A stretch of DNA of 46,065 nucleotides from Komagataeibacter melomenusus. GTDB taxonomy: Bacteria; Pseudomonadota; Alphaproteobacteria; Acetobacterales; Acetobacteraceae. The translations under genes were made by a program, and so were the position numbers. The notes beneath the pieces are model-generated. The model did not search any database. It was not told the DNA's origin and saw only the letters and a program-made list of their open reading frames with translations. Shown here in pieces: positions 34,549-44,883 of the stretch. The stretch is taken from contig NZ_JABJWC010000029.1 of the NCBI RefSeq assembly GCF_013155395.1, forward strand, positions 1 to 46,065. The letters are read 5' to 3'. Position 1 is the stretch's first letter, and each line of letters starts with the position of its first letter.

Positions 34549-35309
34549 GCCAGGCCCGCGCCCACCTGCTTCGTCCTGCTCTCGGGCTGGCCGGGGTGGT
34601 CGTGCTGTTTGGCGTATGGGAAGGCGCCGTGCGCTGGGGGTGGATACAGTCCGGCTTCCTGCCAGCGCCCTCCAGCCTCGGCCCGGCATGGCTGGATGAG
34701 GTGCGCAGCGGGGCATGGGTGCAGGCCATCCGCGACAGCCTGACCCATTACCTGACCGGCCTTGTGGCCGGTTCGGTCATGGGCACGCTGGTGGGGCTGC
34801 TGTGCGGGGCGCTGCCGGTGCTTGATGGGCTGCTCTCGGGCATCGTGCGCGTGCTGCGCCCCATCCCGGGCCTGGCCTGGGTGCCGTTTGCCATATTGTG
34901 GTTCGGGCTGAACACGGCGGGGGCCACGTTCATCATCGCCATCTCTGTGTTCTGGATCAATTTCTATGCCGCCTATGGCGCGGTGCGCGCAATCGACCCG
35001 GACCTGTATGAGGTCGCCGCCGCCTTCGGCCATGGCGGCTTCTGGGCGCGGCTGCGCACGGTGGTGCTGCCTGCCGCAAGCCCCGGCGTGCTTGATGGGC
35101 TGCGCACGGGCATCGGGCAGGCCTGGATGTCGGTCGTGGCGGCGGAACTGTTTGGCGTGCCGGGCATTGGCGCGCGGATGATGCAGGCCTCGAGCCTGCT
35201 CGCGACCGATCTGGTGGTGGTCTACATGCTCACCATGGCGCTGCTCTATGCGGTGACCGACACGCTGTTCATGCTGGTGCGGCGCAGGCTGCTGGGCTGG
35301 CAGGGATGA
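34545..35309 (+). CDS. ABC transporter permease (SsuC/TauC-like)
   Basis: This 254-residue inner-membrane permease is of the BPD_transp_1 family, with about six hydrophobic segments. The cytoplasmic EAA-like loop is at about residues 160-185 (YEVAAAFGHGGFWARLR, then VVLPAASPGVLDGLR), where it couples to the ATPase. The IPGLAWVPFAILWFG segment is typical of the SsuC/TauC/NrtB group. It overlaps the genes on both sides by four bases (ATGA each time). Confidence 0.9.
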   Translation: MSQARAHLLRPALGLAGVVVLFGVWEGAVRWGWIQSGFLPAPSSLGPAWLDEVRSGAWVQAIRDSLTHYLTGLVAGSVMGTLVGLLCGALPVLDGLLSGIVRVLRPIPGLAWVPFAILWFGLNTAGATFIIAISVFWINFYAAYGAVRAIDPDLYEVAAAFGHGGFWARLRTVVLPAASPGVLDGLRTGIGQAWMSVVAAELFGVPGIGARMMQASSLLATDLVVVYMLTMALLYAVTDTLFMLVRRRLLGWQG

Positions 35310-36124
35310 ACACGATGGCACCATGCGAAACTGGCCCCGCCAGCCCCGGCGCGGTCGTGGTGCGGCTGGAGAATATCGGCCTGTCGCACGATCATGGGCG
35401 CAGTTTCATCCTGCGCCATGTCGATCTTGAAATCCGGGCTGGCGAGTTCGTGGCGCTGCTCGGTCCCTCGGGCGTGGGCAAGTCCACGCTGCTGCGCGTC
35501 ATCATGGGGCTTGTGCCCCCGAGCGAGGGGCAGGTGACGCTGCACGCGCGCCCAGCGCAGGCACACCGGCCCGCCGCCATGGTGTTTCAGGATGCCAAGC
35601 TCATGCCGTGGCGCAGCGTGCGGCGCAATGTGGAACTCGGGCTTGAGGGGCTGGGGCTGAACCGCGCCGCGCGGCACGCCCGCGCCATGGCTGCCCTTGA
35701 ACTGGTGGGACTGGCCGACAGGGCGGAGCGCTGGCCACGCCAGCTTTCAGGCGGGCAGCGCCAGCGCGTTGGCGTGGCGCGGGCGCTGACGGTGGAACCT
35801 GACCTGCTGCTGATGGATGAACCCTTTGGCGCGCTCGATGCCATTACGCGCGCCGGCCTGCAGCGCGAACTGCTCGACATCCATGCCCGCAGGCAGGGCA
35901 CGGTGCTGTTCGTGACCCATGACCTTGACGAGGCCCTGCTGCTCGCTGACCGCATCATCATCCTGCAGGGTCACCCGGCGGGGGTGAAGGGCGACTTCAT
36001 GGTGGGGCCACGCCCGCATGAGGGGGCGGCCGTGCAGGCCATGGCCGCGCGCATGAAGCGGCTGATTGCCGGTGAACCCGACCCCGGCGCGGATGCGGCC
36101 TATTGGCAGGCATCGGAGATATGA
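35306..36124 (+). CDS. ABC transporter ATP-binding protein (SsuB/TauB-like)
   Basis: This 272-residue nucleotide-binding subunit powers the importer. Motifs are complete: Walker A GPSGVGKST (residues 53-61), Q-loop Gln95 in VFQDAKLMPW, signature LSGGQ (147-151), Walker B LLLMDEP (167-173) and H-loop His205 in VTHDLDEA. The PW after the Q-loop is typical of the sulfonate/nitrate/taurine ATPases. An internal ATG four codons on is an alternative start. Confidence 0.93.
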   Translation: MNTMAPCETGPASPGAVVVRLENIGLSHDHGRSFILRHVDLEIRAGEFVALLGPSGVGKSTLLRVIMGLVPPSEGQVTLHARPAQAHRPAAMVFQDAKLMPWRSVRRNVELGLEGLGLNRAARHARAMAALELVGLADRAERWPRQLSGGQRQRVGVARALTVEPDLLLMDEPFGALDAITRAGLQRELLDIHARRQGTVLFVTHDLDEALLLADRIIILQGHPAGVKGDFMVGPRPHEGAAVQAMAARMKRLIAGEPDPGADAAYWQASEI

Positions 36125-36223
36125 TAAGTCTCGGCACTCACCCTGCCTGGCGCAGGTGGGCATGAAGGCATGGGGGCAAGGCGGTCGGGCCTGCGCCCCT
36201 GGCAAGCATAGGGAAGACAGAGC

Positions 36224-36484
36224 ATGACAAATCCCCCCAACCTTGAAGCGCATCTCGAGGAAGGCATCGGCCGCCTTCAGGATGGGCTGGATGGTTTTGT
36301 CGGTGATTCCGGCATGCCGCTGTCAGCCCGCATGCAGGGCGCCGGTGGTGCCGCACAGCAGGGCCTGGGCGAGATCTGCGACAGCCTGCGTGACGTGACC
36401 GCCGACCGCCCGCTCGTGGCGCTGCTTGGGGCCTCCTTCCTGGGCTTTATCGTAACCGCGTTCCTGCGCCGCAGGCGCGGTTGA
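36224..36484 (+). CDS. small membrane-anchored protein (DUF883/ElaB-like?)
   Basis: This 86-residue protein has a soluble, glycine- and alanine-rich amphipathic N-terminal part (LEEGIGRLQDGLDGFVGD). It ends in one membrane segment (RPLVALLGASFLGFIVTAFL, about 62-81) and a RRRR-G tail. That layout resembles the ElaB/YqjD (DUF883) tail-anchored ribosome-associated proteins, but the match is by architecture only. GGGAAG lies about 11 bases upstream. A DUF1328 protein follows after 61 bases. Function unknown. Confidence 0.7.
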   Translation: MTNPPNLEAHLEEGIGRLQDGLDGFVGDSGMPLSARMQGAGGAAQQGLGEICDSLRDVTADRPLVALLGASFLGFIVTAFLRRRRG

Positions 36485-36545
36485 GGCAACATATGCCGTG
36501 CTGTCGCGTTGAATGGCGCATGACCGATTTGCAAGGAAATAAGCC

Positions 36546-36722
36546 ATGCTGAAACTGGCGCTGTTTTTTCTTATTGTCTCGCTGGTGGCCGGTCTGTTCG
36601 GCTTCAGTGGCATTTCCGCCGTTTCGGCAGGGATGGCGAAGATCCTGTTCTTCATTGCCATCCTGTGCTTCGTGGTCGTGGTGCTGCTGGTGCTGTTCTC
36701 GGCTAATACGTTATTCCGGTAG
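36546..36722 (+). CDS. DUF1328 (YtjA/UPF0391) family small membrane protein
   Basis: This 58-residue protein (MLKLALFFLIVSLVAGLFGF at the start) has two hydrophobic helices separated by GISAVSAGMAK. It matches the DUF1328 pattern MLKxAL-FxxxxLxAGxxGFxGxxxxxxGxAKILFF. An AAGGA ribosome site lies 8 bases upstream. The usual family length is about 55-60. Its function is unknown; members are often stress-induced in proteobacteria. It is too short for many automatic ORF cut-offs. Confidence 0.88.
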   Translation: MLKLALFFLIVSLVAGLFGFSGISAVSAGMAKILFFIAILCFVVVVLLVLFSANTLFR

Positions 36723-36741
36723 CAACCCGCCCGGCCCTGCC

Positions 36742-36777
36742 AAAACCCCCTGCGCCATGCGGCACAGGGGGTTTTTT
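36742..36777. terminator. bidirectional intrinsic terminator
   Basis: AAAACCCCCTGCGCC (36742-36756) pairs with GGCACAGGGGGTTTT (36761-36775) with one mismatch and loop ATGC. A-runs precede the stem and T-runs follow it on the plus strand. The same structure reads as a terminator on the minus strand, ending the efflux operon that converges from the right. Confidence 0.93.
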
Positions 36778-36782
36778 CATGC

Positions 36783-38339
36783 CTATTTGTTGGTGTCCTT
36801 CTGGATGAAGGAGGGCAGGAGCGGATTGTCCTTTTGCAGCGATTTCTTGCTGGGCAGGCGGGAGGCATCCCACCCGCCGCCAAGCGCCTGCACCAGGCTC
36901 ACGCTGTCGACCATGCGCTGCTGCTGGATGCCAAGCAGCGTCTCGGCATCGCTCAGGGCCGAATTCTCGTTGGTGATGACGGTGGTATAGATCGCGGTTC
37001 CGGCCTCGTACTGGTTGAGCGAGACCTCGACCGTGCGGTTGGCGAGGTCGAGCGCCTTCTGCTGCTGGCGGCTCTGCTCGGCCAGGATGCGCAGGTTCGA
37101 AAGCTGGTCTTCCGTGTTCTGCAGGGCGGTCAGCACGGTCTGGCGGTAGGTGGCCACCGCGCTGTCATACTGGGCATTGGCCTCATGCACGGCCGCCGTG
37201 CGCGAGCCGCCCTCAAACAGCACCTCGGTGGCGGAAGCGCCAAGCGACCATACCCGGTTCATGGCCTGCATCAGCGAGGTCACCGGGTCGCCGCCACTTT
37301 GGGAATAGCTGGCATTGATGGTGATGTCGGGGAAGAAGGCGGCCATGTCCGCGCCGATCATGGCGTTGTATTCCTCCATCGTGCGCTCGGCGGCGGCAAT
37401 GTCGGGGCGGCGTTGCAGCAGGTCGGCCGGCACGCTGACCGGAATGGGCGGCACGGTGCGCGCAAGCTCCGCCGGGGCGATCGTGACATCGGCGGGCGGC
37501 TTGCCCACCAGCACGGCAATGGCGTGCTCGTACTGCGCGCGGTTGATGCCCGCCTGAACCAGCGAGGCCCGGTTCTGCTCCAGCGTGGTGCGGGCCTGCA
37601 GCACGGCGGTGGGGTCCGCGGTGCCCGCCTCGAACTGGTTCTGGGTAATCTGGAGCGCCTGTTCATTGAAGTGGACATAGCGCTGCAAGAGGTCGGTCAG
37701 GCTGTCCTGGTAGCGCAGGTTGAAATAGGCCGTGGCCAGTTGCGCCTGATAGGACAGCGTGGCGTTGGCAAGGTCGGCCGCACTGGCCTGCGCCGCGGTC
37801 ACCTGCTCCTGCACCTGCCGGCGGATCTTGCCCCAGATGTCGAGATCCCAGCTGGCGCTGGGGCCGATATCATAGGTGTTATAGGTCGAGCCCTCCTTGG
37901 CGTAATTGCTGCCGGTGGAGGAAAGCGACCCCGCCCCATGTCCCGCGCGGTTGAAGCCAAGGCTGCCGCTGATGGTGGGGAAAAGCTGGGCGCGCACGCT
38001 GTCGATCATGGCGCGCGCGTTACGGTAATTGGCCTCGTACTGCTTCACGTTCTGGTTGGAGATCGCAACCTGCGCCTCCAGCGCGTTCAGCACGGGGTCG
38101 TTATAGATTGTCCACCAGTCATGCTTGGGCAGCTCCGCAAGCTTCGGGTTGGCGGTTTCCCAGCCGGGTTCGGGCCGCAATTCCTTGAAGTGGGCCGAGA
38201 CGATGGCGGCGGGGCGATGGTATTTCGGCCCGATCATGCATCCGCTCAGCGCCGCAAGCGGCACAAGGGCCAGGCCAAGGCGCAGGCGGCGGCGGGGCGC
38301 ATGGCTGGCACGGATGGGGGATGGCGAGGGACGTGTCAT
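36783..38339 (-). CDS. NodT-family outer-membrane efflux lipoprotein (MdtABC-linked)
   Basis: This is the outer-membrane channel of the second efflux system (518 residues). An Arg-rich start and hydrophobic stretch lead to a lipobox LSGC (Cys34), followed by M-I-G-P-K-Y. Two OEP repeats are present; RRPDIAAAERTMEEYNAMIG marks the first/second boundary and VQALGGGW is near the C-terminus. It begins 5 bases after the mdtC-like stop. It is clearly a paralogue of the lipoprotein at 3376-5019 but diverged, and has a shorter tail. Confidence 0.93.
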   Translation of the reverse strand: MTRPSPSPIRASHAPRRRLRLGLALVPLAALSGCMIGPKYHRPAAIVSAHFKELRPEPGWETANPKLAELPKHDWWTIYNDPVLNALEAQVAISNQNVKQYEANYRNARAMIDSVRAQLFPTISGSLGFNRAGHGAGSLSSTGSNYAKEGSTYNTYDIGPSASWDLDIWGKIRRQVQEQVTAAQASAADLANATLSYQAQLATAYFNLRYQDSLTDLLQRYVHFNEQALQITQNQFEAGTADPTAVLQARTTLEQNRASLVQAGINRAQYEHAIAVLVGKPPADVTIAPAELARTVPPIPVSVPADLLQRRPDIAAAERTMEEYNAMIGADMAAFFPDITINASYSQSGGDPVTSLMQAMNRVWSLGASATEVLFEGGSRTAAVHEANAQYDSAVATYRQTVLTALQNTEDQLSNLRILAEQSRQQQKALDLANRTVEVSLNQYEAGTAIYTTVITNENSALSDAETLLGIQQQRMVDSVSLVQALGGGWDASRLPSKKSLQKDNPLLPSFIQKDTNK

Positions 38340-38344
38340 CCGGT

Positions 38345-41300
38345 TCAGGAATCCTGCTGGTGGGAAAGACGATGGCGTCGGGACAGCCGCCCATACAGCC
38401 GGTTGAAAAGGTCGCGGCAGGCTATCCCCATATGGTCGAGATAGAGATAGACAACCGGCGTGGTATAAAGCGTGAGCGCCTGGCTGACGAGCAGCCCCCC
38501 CACGATGGCGATGCCCAGCGGGCGGCGCAGTTCCGAGCCGTAGCCATGGCCGAAGATGAGCGGCAGGGCCCCAAGGGCTGCGGCGAACGTGGTCATCATG
38601 ATCGGACGGAAGCGCAGCAGGCAGGCCGTGCGGATGGCCTCGAGCGCGGTGTGCCCCTCATCGCGCTCGGCGGTGATGGCGAAGTCGACCAGCATGATGG
38701 CGTTCTTCTTCACGATGCCGATCAGCAGGATCACCCCGATCATGGCAATCAGCGAGAACGCCTCGCCAAACACCTGCAACGCCAGCAGCGCGCCCACGCC
38801 CGCCGAGGGCAGGGTGGAGAGAATGGTCAGCGGGTGCACGTAGCTTTCGTACAGGATGCCCAGCACCATGTACACCGCCGCCAGCGCGGCAAGGATGAGC
38901 AGCGGCTCGTTATTGACCGATTTCTGGAACTGCGCGGCATTGCCCGCAAACGCGCCCTGTATGTTGTCGGGCATGTGCAGGCGCACCATCTCTTCATTGA
39001 TGATCTGCACCGCCTGGCTGAGCGAGACGCCATTGCTCAGGTTGAACGAGACCGTGCTCGAGACCGTCTGCCCGTCATGGTTGATGCTGAGCGCGGTCTT
39101 GGTGGGCTTGAGGGTGGAGACGAGCGTGAGCGGCACCATGGATTCCGAAGAGGTGGAAACCGCCGACCCGGTCGAGGCGCTGTTGCCGCCCGCCAGCTTG
39201 TTGGCAATCTGGTTGCGAAAGGATTCAGCACTCAGTTGCGATGCGGTGGTGCCGGTATCGGCCTTGACGCGGATGGTGTTGGACTGCGTGCCGCCGCCCG
39301 CCGTGCCGCCCGCAACACTGACCCAGACCTGCTTGAGCGTGGTCGGATCGGACCAGAAGCGGGGCTCGACCTCCATCACCACGCGGTACTGGTTGAGCGC
39401 ATTATAGATGACCGAGGCCGAACGCTGGCCATACGCATCATAGAGCGTGTTCGACACAAGCTGCGGCGTGATGTTGAGGCGGCTTGCGGTATCGCGGTCG
39501 ATCTGTACGTCAAGCGCTGAACCACCCTGCAGCACGTCCGATGAGATATCGGAGAGTTCATGATGCTTCTGCAACGCCGAGACCAGCAGCGGCGTCCATT
39601 TGTACAGGTCCTTCGAGGAATCGGAATGCAGCGAATACTGGTAGGCCGCATTGCTCTGCCGCCCGCCAATGCGCAACTGCCCCGGCGCCGAGGCATAGAA
39701 CGTGGCGCCCACCATGTTGTGCAGCCGGCGTGAAATGCGGGCGATGGTCTGGGCAGGGGTGTCGTTGCGCGCTGACTTGTCCTTCAGCGTGACGAACATG
39801 TTGGCCTGGTTGGAACTGCCGCGCCCGCCCATGAAGCCCATCACATGCGCCACGTCCCGGTCCGCCATGATGGCGGACTGCACGGTATGCACCTGCGCCT
39901 GCATGGCCTGGAAGGAAATGGACTGGTCCCCCATCAGGTGGCCCATCAGCATGCCGGTATCCGATTCAGGGAACAGGCTCTTGGGCATCTTGATGAACAG
40001 CCCGACCATGATGGCGATGGTGACGGGTAGCGACAGGATGGTGATGCGCCGGTGCGTGATCGCCCATTCCAGCGAATGCGCATAGCCCTGCTGGGCAGCA
40101 TTCAGCCCGGCTTCCAGCCACAGGCCGATGCGCCCGAACACGCTTGTGGCCGAGGTGGGTTTTTCATACTGCCTGAGCAGGCGCGAGGTCATCATGGGGG
40201 TGAGCGAGAGCGACAGCACCATGGAGATGACGATGGTGAGCGACATCGTCATGGCGAATTCATGGAACAGGCGCCCCGCCACCCCGCTGAGCAGCAGGAT
40301 GGGCAGGAACACCGCAATCAGCGATACCGTGATCGACAGCACCGTGAACGCCACCTCGCGCGTGCCGAGCAGGGTGGCCTGCAGCCGGTCCATGCCCGCC
40401 TCCATATGGCGGCTGATGTTCTCCACCACCACGATGGCGTCATCCACCACGAAGCCGGTGGAAATGGTCAGCGCCATGAGCGAGAGGTTGTCGATCGAAT
40501 ACCCCATCAGTTTCATCGCGCCGAAGGTGGTGATGATGGAGGTGGGCACGACAATGGCGGGGATGATGGTGATGCGCGGCGAGCGCAGGAACAAAAGCAC
40601 CACCAGCACCACCAGCACCACCGACAGCACCAGCGTGAACTGCGTATCGGCCAGGGCGGCGCGGATGGTGGTGGAGCGGTCCATGAAGTTGCCAAGGTCC
40701 ACATCCGCCGGCAATGCGGCCCGCAGCATGGGAATCTGCGCGCGGATCTGGTCATTGGTGTTGATGATGTTGGCCCCGGCCTGCGCGAAGATGATGGCCA
40801 GCACGCCGGACTTGCCATCCACATAGCCCGCGTTGCGCACGTCTTCCACGCTGTCATGCACGTAGGCCACGTCTTCAAGCCGCACGGGGCGGCTGTCATG
40901 GTAGGCCACGATCAGGTCGCGATAGGCCTGGGCGTTATGTGCCTGGTCGTTGGTGGACAGCACGAAGCGGCTGTCGCCCTGATCGATGAAGCCCTTGGGC
41001 GTATGCGCGTTGGCGGAGGCGAGGGCCGCGCGGATATCTTCAAACCCGATGCCGAATTTGTACAGCGCCAGCGGGTTCATCTCCACCCGCACGGCAGGCA
41101 GCGAACTGCCGCCGATCTCGACCTGCCCCACGCCCTGGATCTGCGAGAGGTGCTGCTGCAGCACGTTCGAGGCCAGGTCATAAAGCTGCGGCGCCGTGCG
41201 CGTGCGCGAGGTCAGCGCCAGGATCATGACCGGCGCGCCGTTGGGGTTGGCCTTGAAGTAGCTCGGGTTCTGCCGCAGCGAGGAGGGCAGGTCGGCATGG

Positions 41301-41644
41301 GCGGCCTGCAGCGCCGCCTCCACGTCACGCGCGGCGCCGTTGATGTCGCGGTCGAGCGAAAACTGCAGCGTGATCCGCGCCTGGTTGGCCGATGACTGCG
41401 AGGTCATTTCCGTCAGGTCGGCAATGGCGCCGAGATGCCGCTCGAGCGGGGCGGCCACCGAGCTTGCAATTTCCTCGGGCGAGCCACCGGCCTGCTGCGC
41501 CTGCACCTGTATGACCGGAAAGTCCACATTGGGCATGTCGGCCACCGGCAGGGTGGTATAGCCGATAATGCCACCCAGGATCAGCGCCACCGTCAGCAAT
41601 ATGGTGGCGACCGGCCTGCGCACGAAGATGGCAAGCGGGTTCAT
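38345..41644 (-). CDS. mdtC: RND efflux permease, MdtC-like
   Basis: This 1099-residue inner-membrane RND pump subunit is complete. It starts [20 protein letters not shown] (TM1), followed by the [16 protein letters not shown] porter segment. TM4 carries GFVVDDAIV with Asp401 and Asp402 of the proton relay. The [13 protein letters not shown] region follows. The C-terminal helices have [15 protein letters not shown] and [18 protein letters not shown], and a Arg/His-rich tail ends the protein. It is longer than E. coli MdtC (about 1025) because of an insertion with [13 protein letters not shown] in the second porter domain and the extended tail. It overlaps the mdtB-like stop by four bases (ATGA), supporting an MdtB-MdtC heteromer. 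Confidence 0.9.
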   Translation of the reverse strand: MNPLAIFVRRPVATILLTVALILGGIIGYTTLPVADMPNVDFPVIQVQAQQAGGSPEEIASSVAAPLERHLGAIADLTEMTSQSSANQARITLQFSLDRDINGAARDVEAALQAAHADLPSSLRQNPSYFKANPNGAPVMILALTSRTRTAPQLYDLASNVLQQHLSQIQGVGQVEIGGSSLPAVRVEMNPLALYKFGIGFEDIRAALASANAHTPKGFIDQGDSRFVLSTNDQAHNAQAYRDLIVAYHDSRPVRLEDVAYVHDSVEDVRNAGYVDGKSGVLAIIFAQAGANIINTNDQIRAQIPMLRAALPADVDLGNFMDRSTTIRAALADTQFTLVLSVVLVVLVVLLFLRSPRITIIPAIVVPTSIITTFGAMKLMGYSIDNLSLMALTISTGFVVDDAIVVVENISRHMEAGMDRLQATLLGTREVAFTVLSITVSLIAVFLPILLLSGVAGRLFHEFAMTMSLTIVISMVLSLSLTPMMTSRLLRQYEKPTSATSVFGRIGLWLEAGLNAAQQGYAHSLEWAITHRRITILSLPVTIAIMVGLFIKMPKSLFPESDTGMLMGHLMGDQSISFQAMQAQVHTVQSAIMADRDVAHVMGFMGGRGSSNQANMFVTLKDKSARNDTPAQTIARISRRLHNMVGATFYASAPGQLRIGGRQSNAAYQYSLHSDSSKDLYKWTPLLVSALQKHHELSDISSDVLQGGSALDVQIDRDTASRLNITPQLVSNTLYDAYGQRSASVIYNALNQYRVVMEVEPRFWSDPTTLKQVWVSVAGGTAGGGTQSNTIRVKADTGTTASQLSAESFRNQIANKLAGGNSASTGSAVSTSSESMVPLTLVSTLKPTKTALSINHDGQTVSSTVSFNLSNGVSLSQAVQIINEEMVRLHMPDNIQGAFAGNAAQFQKSVNNEPLLILAALAAVYMVLGILYESYVHPLTILSTLPSAGVGALLALQVFGEAFSLIAMIGVILLIGIVKKNAIMLVDFAITAERDEGHTALEAIRTACLLRFRPIMMTTFAAALGALPLIFGHGYGSELRRPLGIAIVGGLLVSQALTLYTTPVVYLYLDHMGIACRDLFNRLYGRLSRRHRLSHQQDS

Positions 41645-44600
41645 GCAGAAGCCTGCGGGCCGGGCTGGCCACCATCAGGTCTGGTTTCATCCGTCGTGCC
41701 AAAGCGGCGGCTAAGCTTCTGGCTGATCCCGTCCATGAGCAGGTAGATGACCGGCGTGGTGAACAGCGTGAGCAACTGGCTTACCGCAAGCCCGCCCACG
41801 ATGGCGATGCCCAGCGGCCGGCGCAGTTCCGAGCCGGTGCCGGTGCCCAGCATCATCGGCACCGCTCCCAGCATGGCGGCCAGCGTGGTCATGAGGATGG
41901 GGCGGAAGCGCAGCAGGGCGGCATGACGGATGGAGTGGAGCGGCGTCATGCCCTCCACCCGCTCGGCCTCAAGCGCGAAGTCGATCATCATGATGGCGTT
42001 TTTCTTCACGATGCCGATCAGCAGCACCAGCCCGATGATGCCCATCACATCCAGCCCCGAGCCCGTCAGCCACAGCGCCAGCAGCGCGCCGATGCCAGCC
42101 GAGGGCAGGGTGGACAGGATGGTGATGGGATGGACAAAGCTCTCATACAGGATGCCCAGCACGATATAGACCGCCACCAGCGCCGCCAGCACCAGCCACG
42201 CCTCGTTTGACAGCGAGCTGCGGAAGGCCGCCGCCGTGCCCTGGAACGAGGTCTGGAAGCTCGAGGGCAGGTGGATGTCCTTCGCCGCCCGCTCGATCGC
42301 ATCCGTCGCATCGCCCAGCGCGTAGCCGGGCCTGACGTTGAACGAGACGGTCGTGGCCGGGAACTGCCCCACATGCGTGATCAGCAGCGGCGCGGTGTCC
42401 TGCGTGAGCGTGGTGACGGAGGAAAGTGGCACCAGCCCCGAGGTTGGCGAGCGGGTGGGGCCGGACGTGCTCTCGCCCGCATTGCCGCTGATGCCCGGCA
42501 GGTAGATCTGGCTCAGCGAGCCCATGTCCTGCTGGAAGCTGGGCGTGGCCTCGAGGATCACGCGGTACTGGTTGGACTGGGTGAAGATGGTCGAGATCTG
42601 GCGCTGGCCAAAACTGTCATACAGCACGTTGTCGATGGTCTGCGGCGTGATCGAGTAGCGGGCACCCGTGGTGCGGTCGAGATCGACATGCGCCACCAGC
42701 CCCGCCGCCTGCAGGTCCGATGTCACGTCGGACAGGGCTTTTTCCTGCTGCAGGCGGGCGATGAATTTCGGCACCCAGGTGGTGAACTGGCTGTAGTCGG
42801 GGTTCTCCAGCAGGAACTGGTACTGCGTGGCGGCAACCGAGGTATCGAGCGAGAGATCCTGCACCGGCTGCACGTACAGTTCGGCCCCCGGTATGTCGGC
42901 GGTCTCGGCCCGCAGGCGGGTTGCGACCTGCTGCGCGGTGGAGGAACGTTTGCCCACCGGCTTGAGGTTGATGAGGAAGCGCCCCTGGTTGAGGGTGACG
43001 TTCTGCCCGTCCACCCCCACGAAGGAGGACAGGCTGGCCACGTCCCTGTCCTGCAAGATCCGCTCGGCAAGTTCCTGCTGGTGGCGCTTCATTGCGGTAA
43101 ACGAGGTGGATTGCGCCATGACCGATATGCCCTGGATCACGCCCGTATCCTGCACGGGGAAGAACCCCTTGGGAATGATCACCGCCAGCACGCCGGTCAG
43201 CATCAATGTCGCGCCAAACACGCCCAGCGTGAGCCTGCGGTGGCGCAGCACCACATCGAGCGCGCGGCCATAGCCCTCGATCGTGGCGACCGTCCAGTGC
43301 TCGATGGCGGCTGACCAGGCGGGCTCGGCATGCTTGGTGTCGTGCTCATGCAGCAGGCGGGCGCACATCATGGGCACCAGCGTGAGCGACACCACGGCGG
43401 AGAGGATGATGGTGACCGCCAGCGTCATGGCGAATTCATGGAACAGGCGGCCCACCACATCCCCCATGAACAGCAGCGGGATCAGCACTGCGATCAGCGA
43501 TACGGTGAGCGAGATGATGGTGAACCCGATCTCGCCCGCGCCCTTGAGTGCGGCCTGCATGCGGGTGTCGCCCATCTCGATGTAGCGGGCGATGTTCTCG
43601 ATCATGACGATGGCGTCATCCACCACGAAGCCCGTGGCGATGGTGAGCGACATGAGCGAAAGGTTGTCGAGCGAGAAGCCGAACAGGTACATCACCGCCA
43701 GCGTGCCCACCAGCGACAGCGGCACCGACAGGCTGGGGATCAGCGTGGCCGGCACGTTGCGCAGGAACACGAAGATCACGCCCACGACCAGCACCAGCGC
43801 CAGGCCGAGTTCAAACTCCACATCCTCCACCGAGGCGCGGATGGTCGTGGTCCGGTCGGTCAGCGGCGTGATGGTGATGCCCGGCGGCAGGGCCTCCTGC
43901 AGTCGGGGCAGGGCGTATTTGATGTTGTCCACCACCGCGATCACGTTCGCACCCGGCTGGCGCTGCACGTTCATGACCAGCGCAGGCGTGCGGTTGGCCC
44001 AGGCGGCCAGTTCCGTGTTCTCCGGCCCGATCACCACGCTGGCCACGTCGCGGATGCGCACGGGGCCGTTGTTCTGATAGGCGATGACCTGGTCAAGCAG
44101 TTGCTGCACCCCGGTGATCTGCCCGTCAATGCGCAGCGTGGTCGCGCGCTTGGGGCCATCGAACGTGCCGGTGGGGGAGTTGATGTTCACGTTGCCGATG
44201 GTGGTGCGCAGCGTATCAAGGTCGATGCCGAACGAGGTCAGCTTGGGGATGTTGACGCGCACCCGCAGCGCCTTGCGGTTGCCGCCCGAAAGGGTCACGA
44301 GCCCCACGCCCGAGATCTGGCTGATCTTCTCGGCCAGGCGGGTATCGACGTAATCCTCCACCTCCGTCAGCGGCATGGTCTTGGACGAGATGCCAAGGGT
44401 CACGACCGGCGTATCGGCGGGGTTGACCTTGGCATAGACCGGCGGGGCGGGCAGGTCGGTGGGCAGCAGCGAATTGGCCTGGTTGATCGCGGCCTGCACC
44501 TCCTGCTCGGCAATGTCCATGGTCATGGTCAGGCCAAAGCGCAGGGTAATGACCGATGAGCCGCCCGATGAGCGTGATGTCATCTGCTCCAGCCCCGACA

Positions 44601-44820
44601 TTTCGCCAAGCTGCGTTTCAAGCGGGGCGGTGACGGAGGTGGCCATCACATCGGGGCTGGCGCCGGGGTAGAAGGTCTGCACCGTGATGGTGGGGTATTC
44701 CACCTCCGGCAGGGCCGATACGGGCAGGAAGTGATAGCCCAGAAGCCCCGCCAGCAGGATGGCCAGCATGAGCAGCGTGGTCGCGACCGGACGGTGGATG
44801 AAAAGGCGGGAGGGATTCAC
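41641..44820 (-). CDS. mdtB: RND efflux permease, MdtB-like
   Basis: This complete RND permease of 1059 residues starts [20 protein letters not shown]. It has [20 protein letters not shown] (porter domain PN1), TM4 [14 protein letters not shown] with Asp401/Asp402, [11 protein letters not shown], and the C-terminal [15 protein letters not shown] and [20 protein letters not shown]. The aspartate pair sits at the same residue numbers as in the neighbouring mdtC-like gene, as expected for a tandem duplicate. A Gly/Ser/Thr insertion ([17 protein letters not shown]) lies in the docking/porter region. It follows the membrane fusion protein after 63 bases. Confidence 0.9.
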   Translation of the reverse strand: MNPSRLFIHRPVATTLLMLAILLAGLLGYHFLPVSALPEVEYPTITVQTFYPGASPDVMATSVTAPLETQLGEMSGLEQMTSRSSGGSSVITLRFGLTMTMDIAEQEVQAAINQANSLLPTDLPAPPVYAKVNPADTPVVTLGISSKTMPLTEVEDYVDTRLAEKISQISGVGLVTLSGGNRKALRVRVNIPKLTSFGIDLDTLRTTIGNVNINSPTGTFDGPKRATTLRIDGQITGVQQLLDQVIAYQNNGPVRIRDVASVVIGPENTELAAWANRTPALVMNVQRQPGANVIAVVDNIKYALPRLQEALPPGITITPLTDRTTTIRASVEDVEFELGLALVLVVGVIFVFLRNVPATLIPSLSVPLSLVGTLAVMYLFGFSLDNLSLMSLTIATGFVVDDAIVMIENIARYIEMGDTRMQAALKGAGEIGFTIISLTVSLIAVLIPLLFMGDVVGRLFHEFAMTLAVTIILSAVVSLTLVPMMCARLLHEHDTKHAEPAWSAAIEHWTVATIEGYGRALDVVLRHRRLTLGVFGATLMLTGVLAVIIPKGFFPVQDTGVIQGISVMAQSTSFTAMKRHQQELAERILQDRDVASLSSFVGVDGQNVTLNQGRFLINLKPVGKRSSTAQQVATRLRAETADIPGAELYVQPVQDLSLDTSVAATQYQFLLENPDYSQFTTWVPKFIARLQQEKALSDVTSDLQAAGLVAHVDLDRTTGARYSITPQTIDNVLYDSFGQRQISTIFTQSNQYRVILEATPSFQQDMGSLSQIYLPGISGNAGESTSGPTRSPTSGLVPLSSVTTLTQDTAPLLITHVGQFPATTVSFNVRPGYALGDATDAIERAAKDIHLPSSFQTSFQGTAAAFRSSLSNEAWLVLAALVAVYIVLGILYESFVHPITILSTLPSAGIGALLALWLTGSGLDVMGIIGLVLLIGIVKKNAIMMIDFALEAERVEGMTPLHSIRHAALLRFRPILMTTLAAMLGAVPMMLGTGTGSELRRPLGIAIVGGLAVSQLLTLFTTPVIYLLMDGISQKLSRRFGTTDETRPDGGQPGPQASA

Positions 44821-44883
44821 GCGGCAATCTCCGGCAACGCGCAGGGCAGGTCAGGCAGGGGGGTGGGCAGGCGGGCGCGCACC

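Noticed and set aside
36834-38444. 536-codon plus-strand frame over the MdtABC-linked lipoprotein
   Set aside because: Shadow frame; low-complexity Gly/Arg/His protein, while the minus strand encodes an evident OMF.
38345-44820. Gene fusion or pseudogene among the two RND genes
   Set aside because: Both frames are complete with intact aspartate pairs; the four-base overlap is ordinary coupling.
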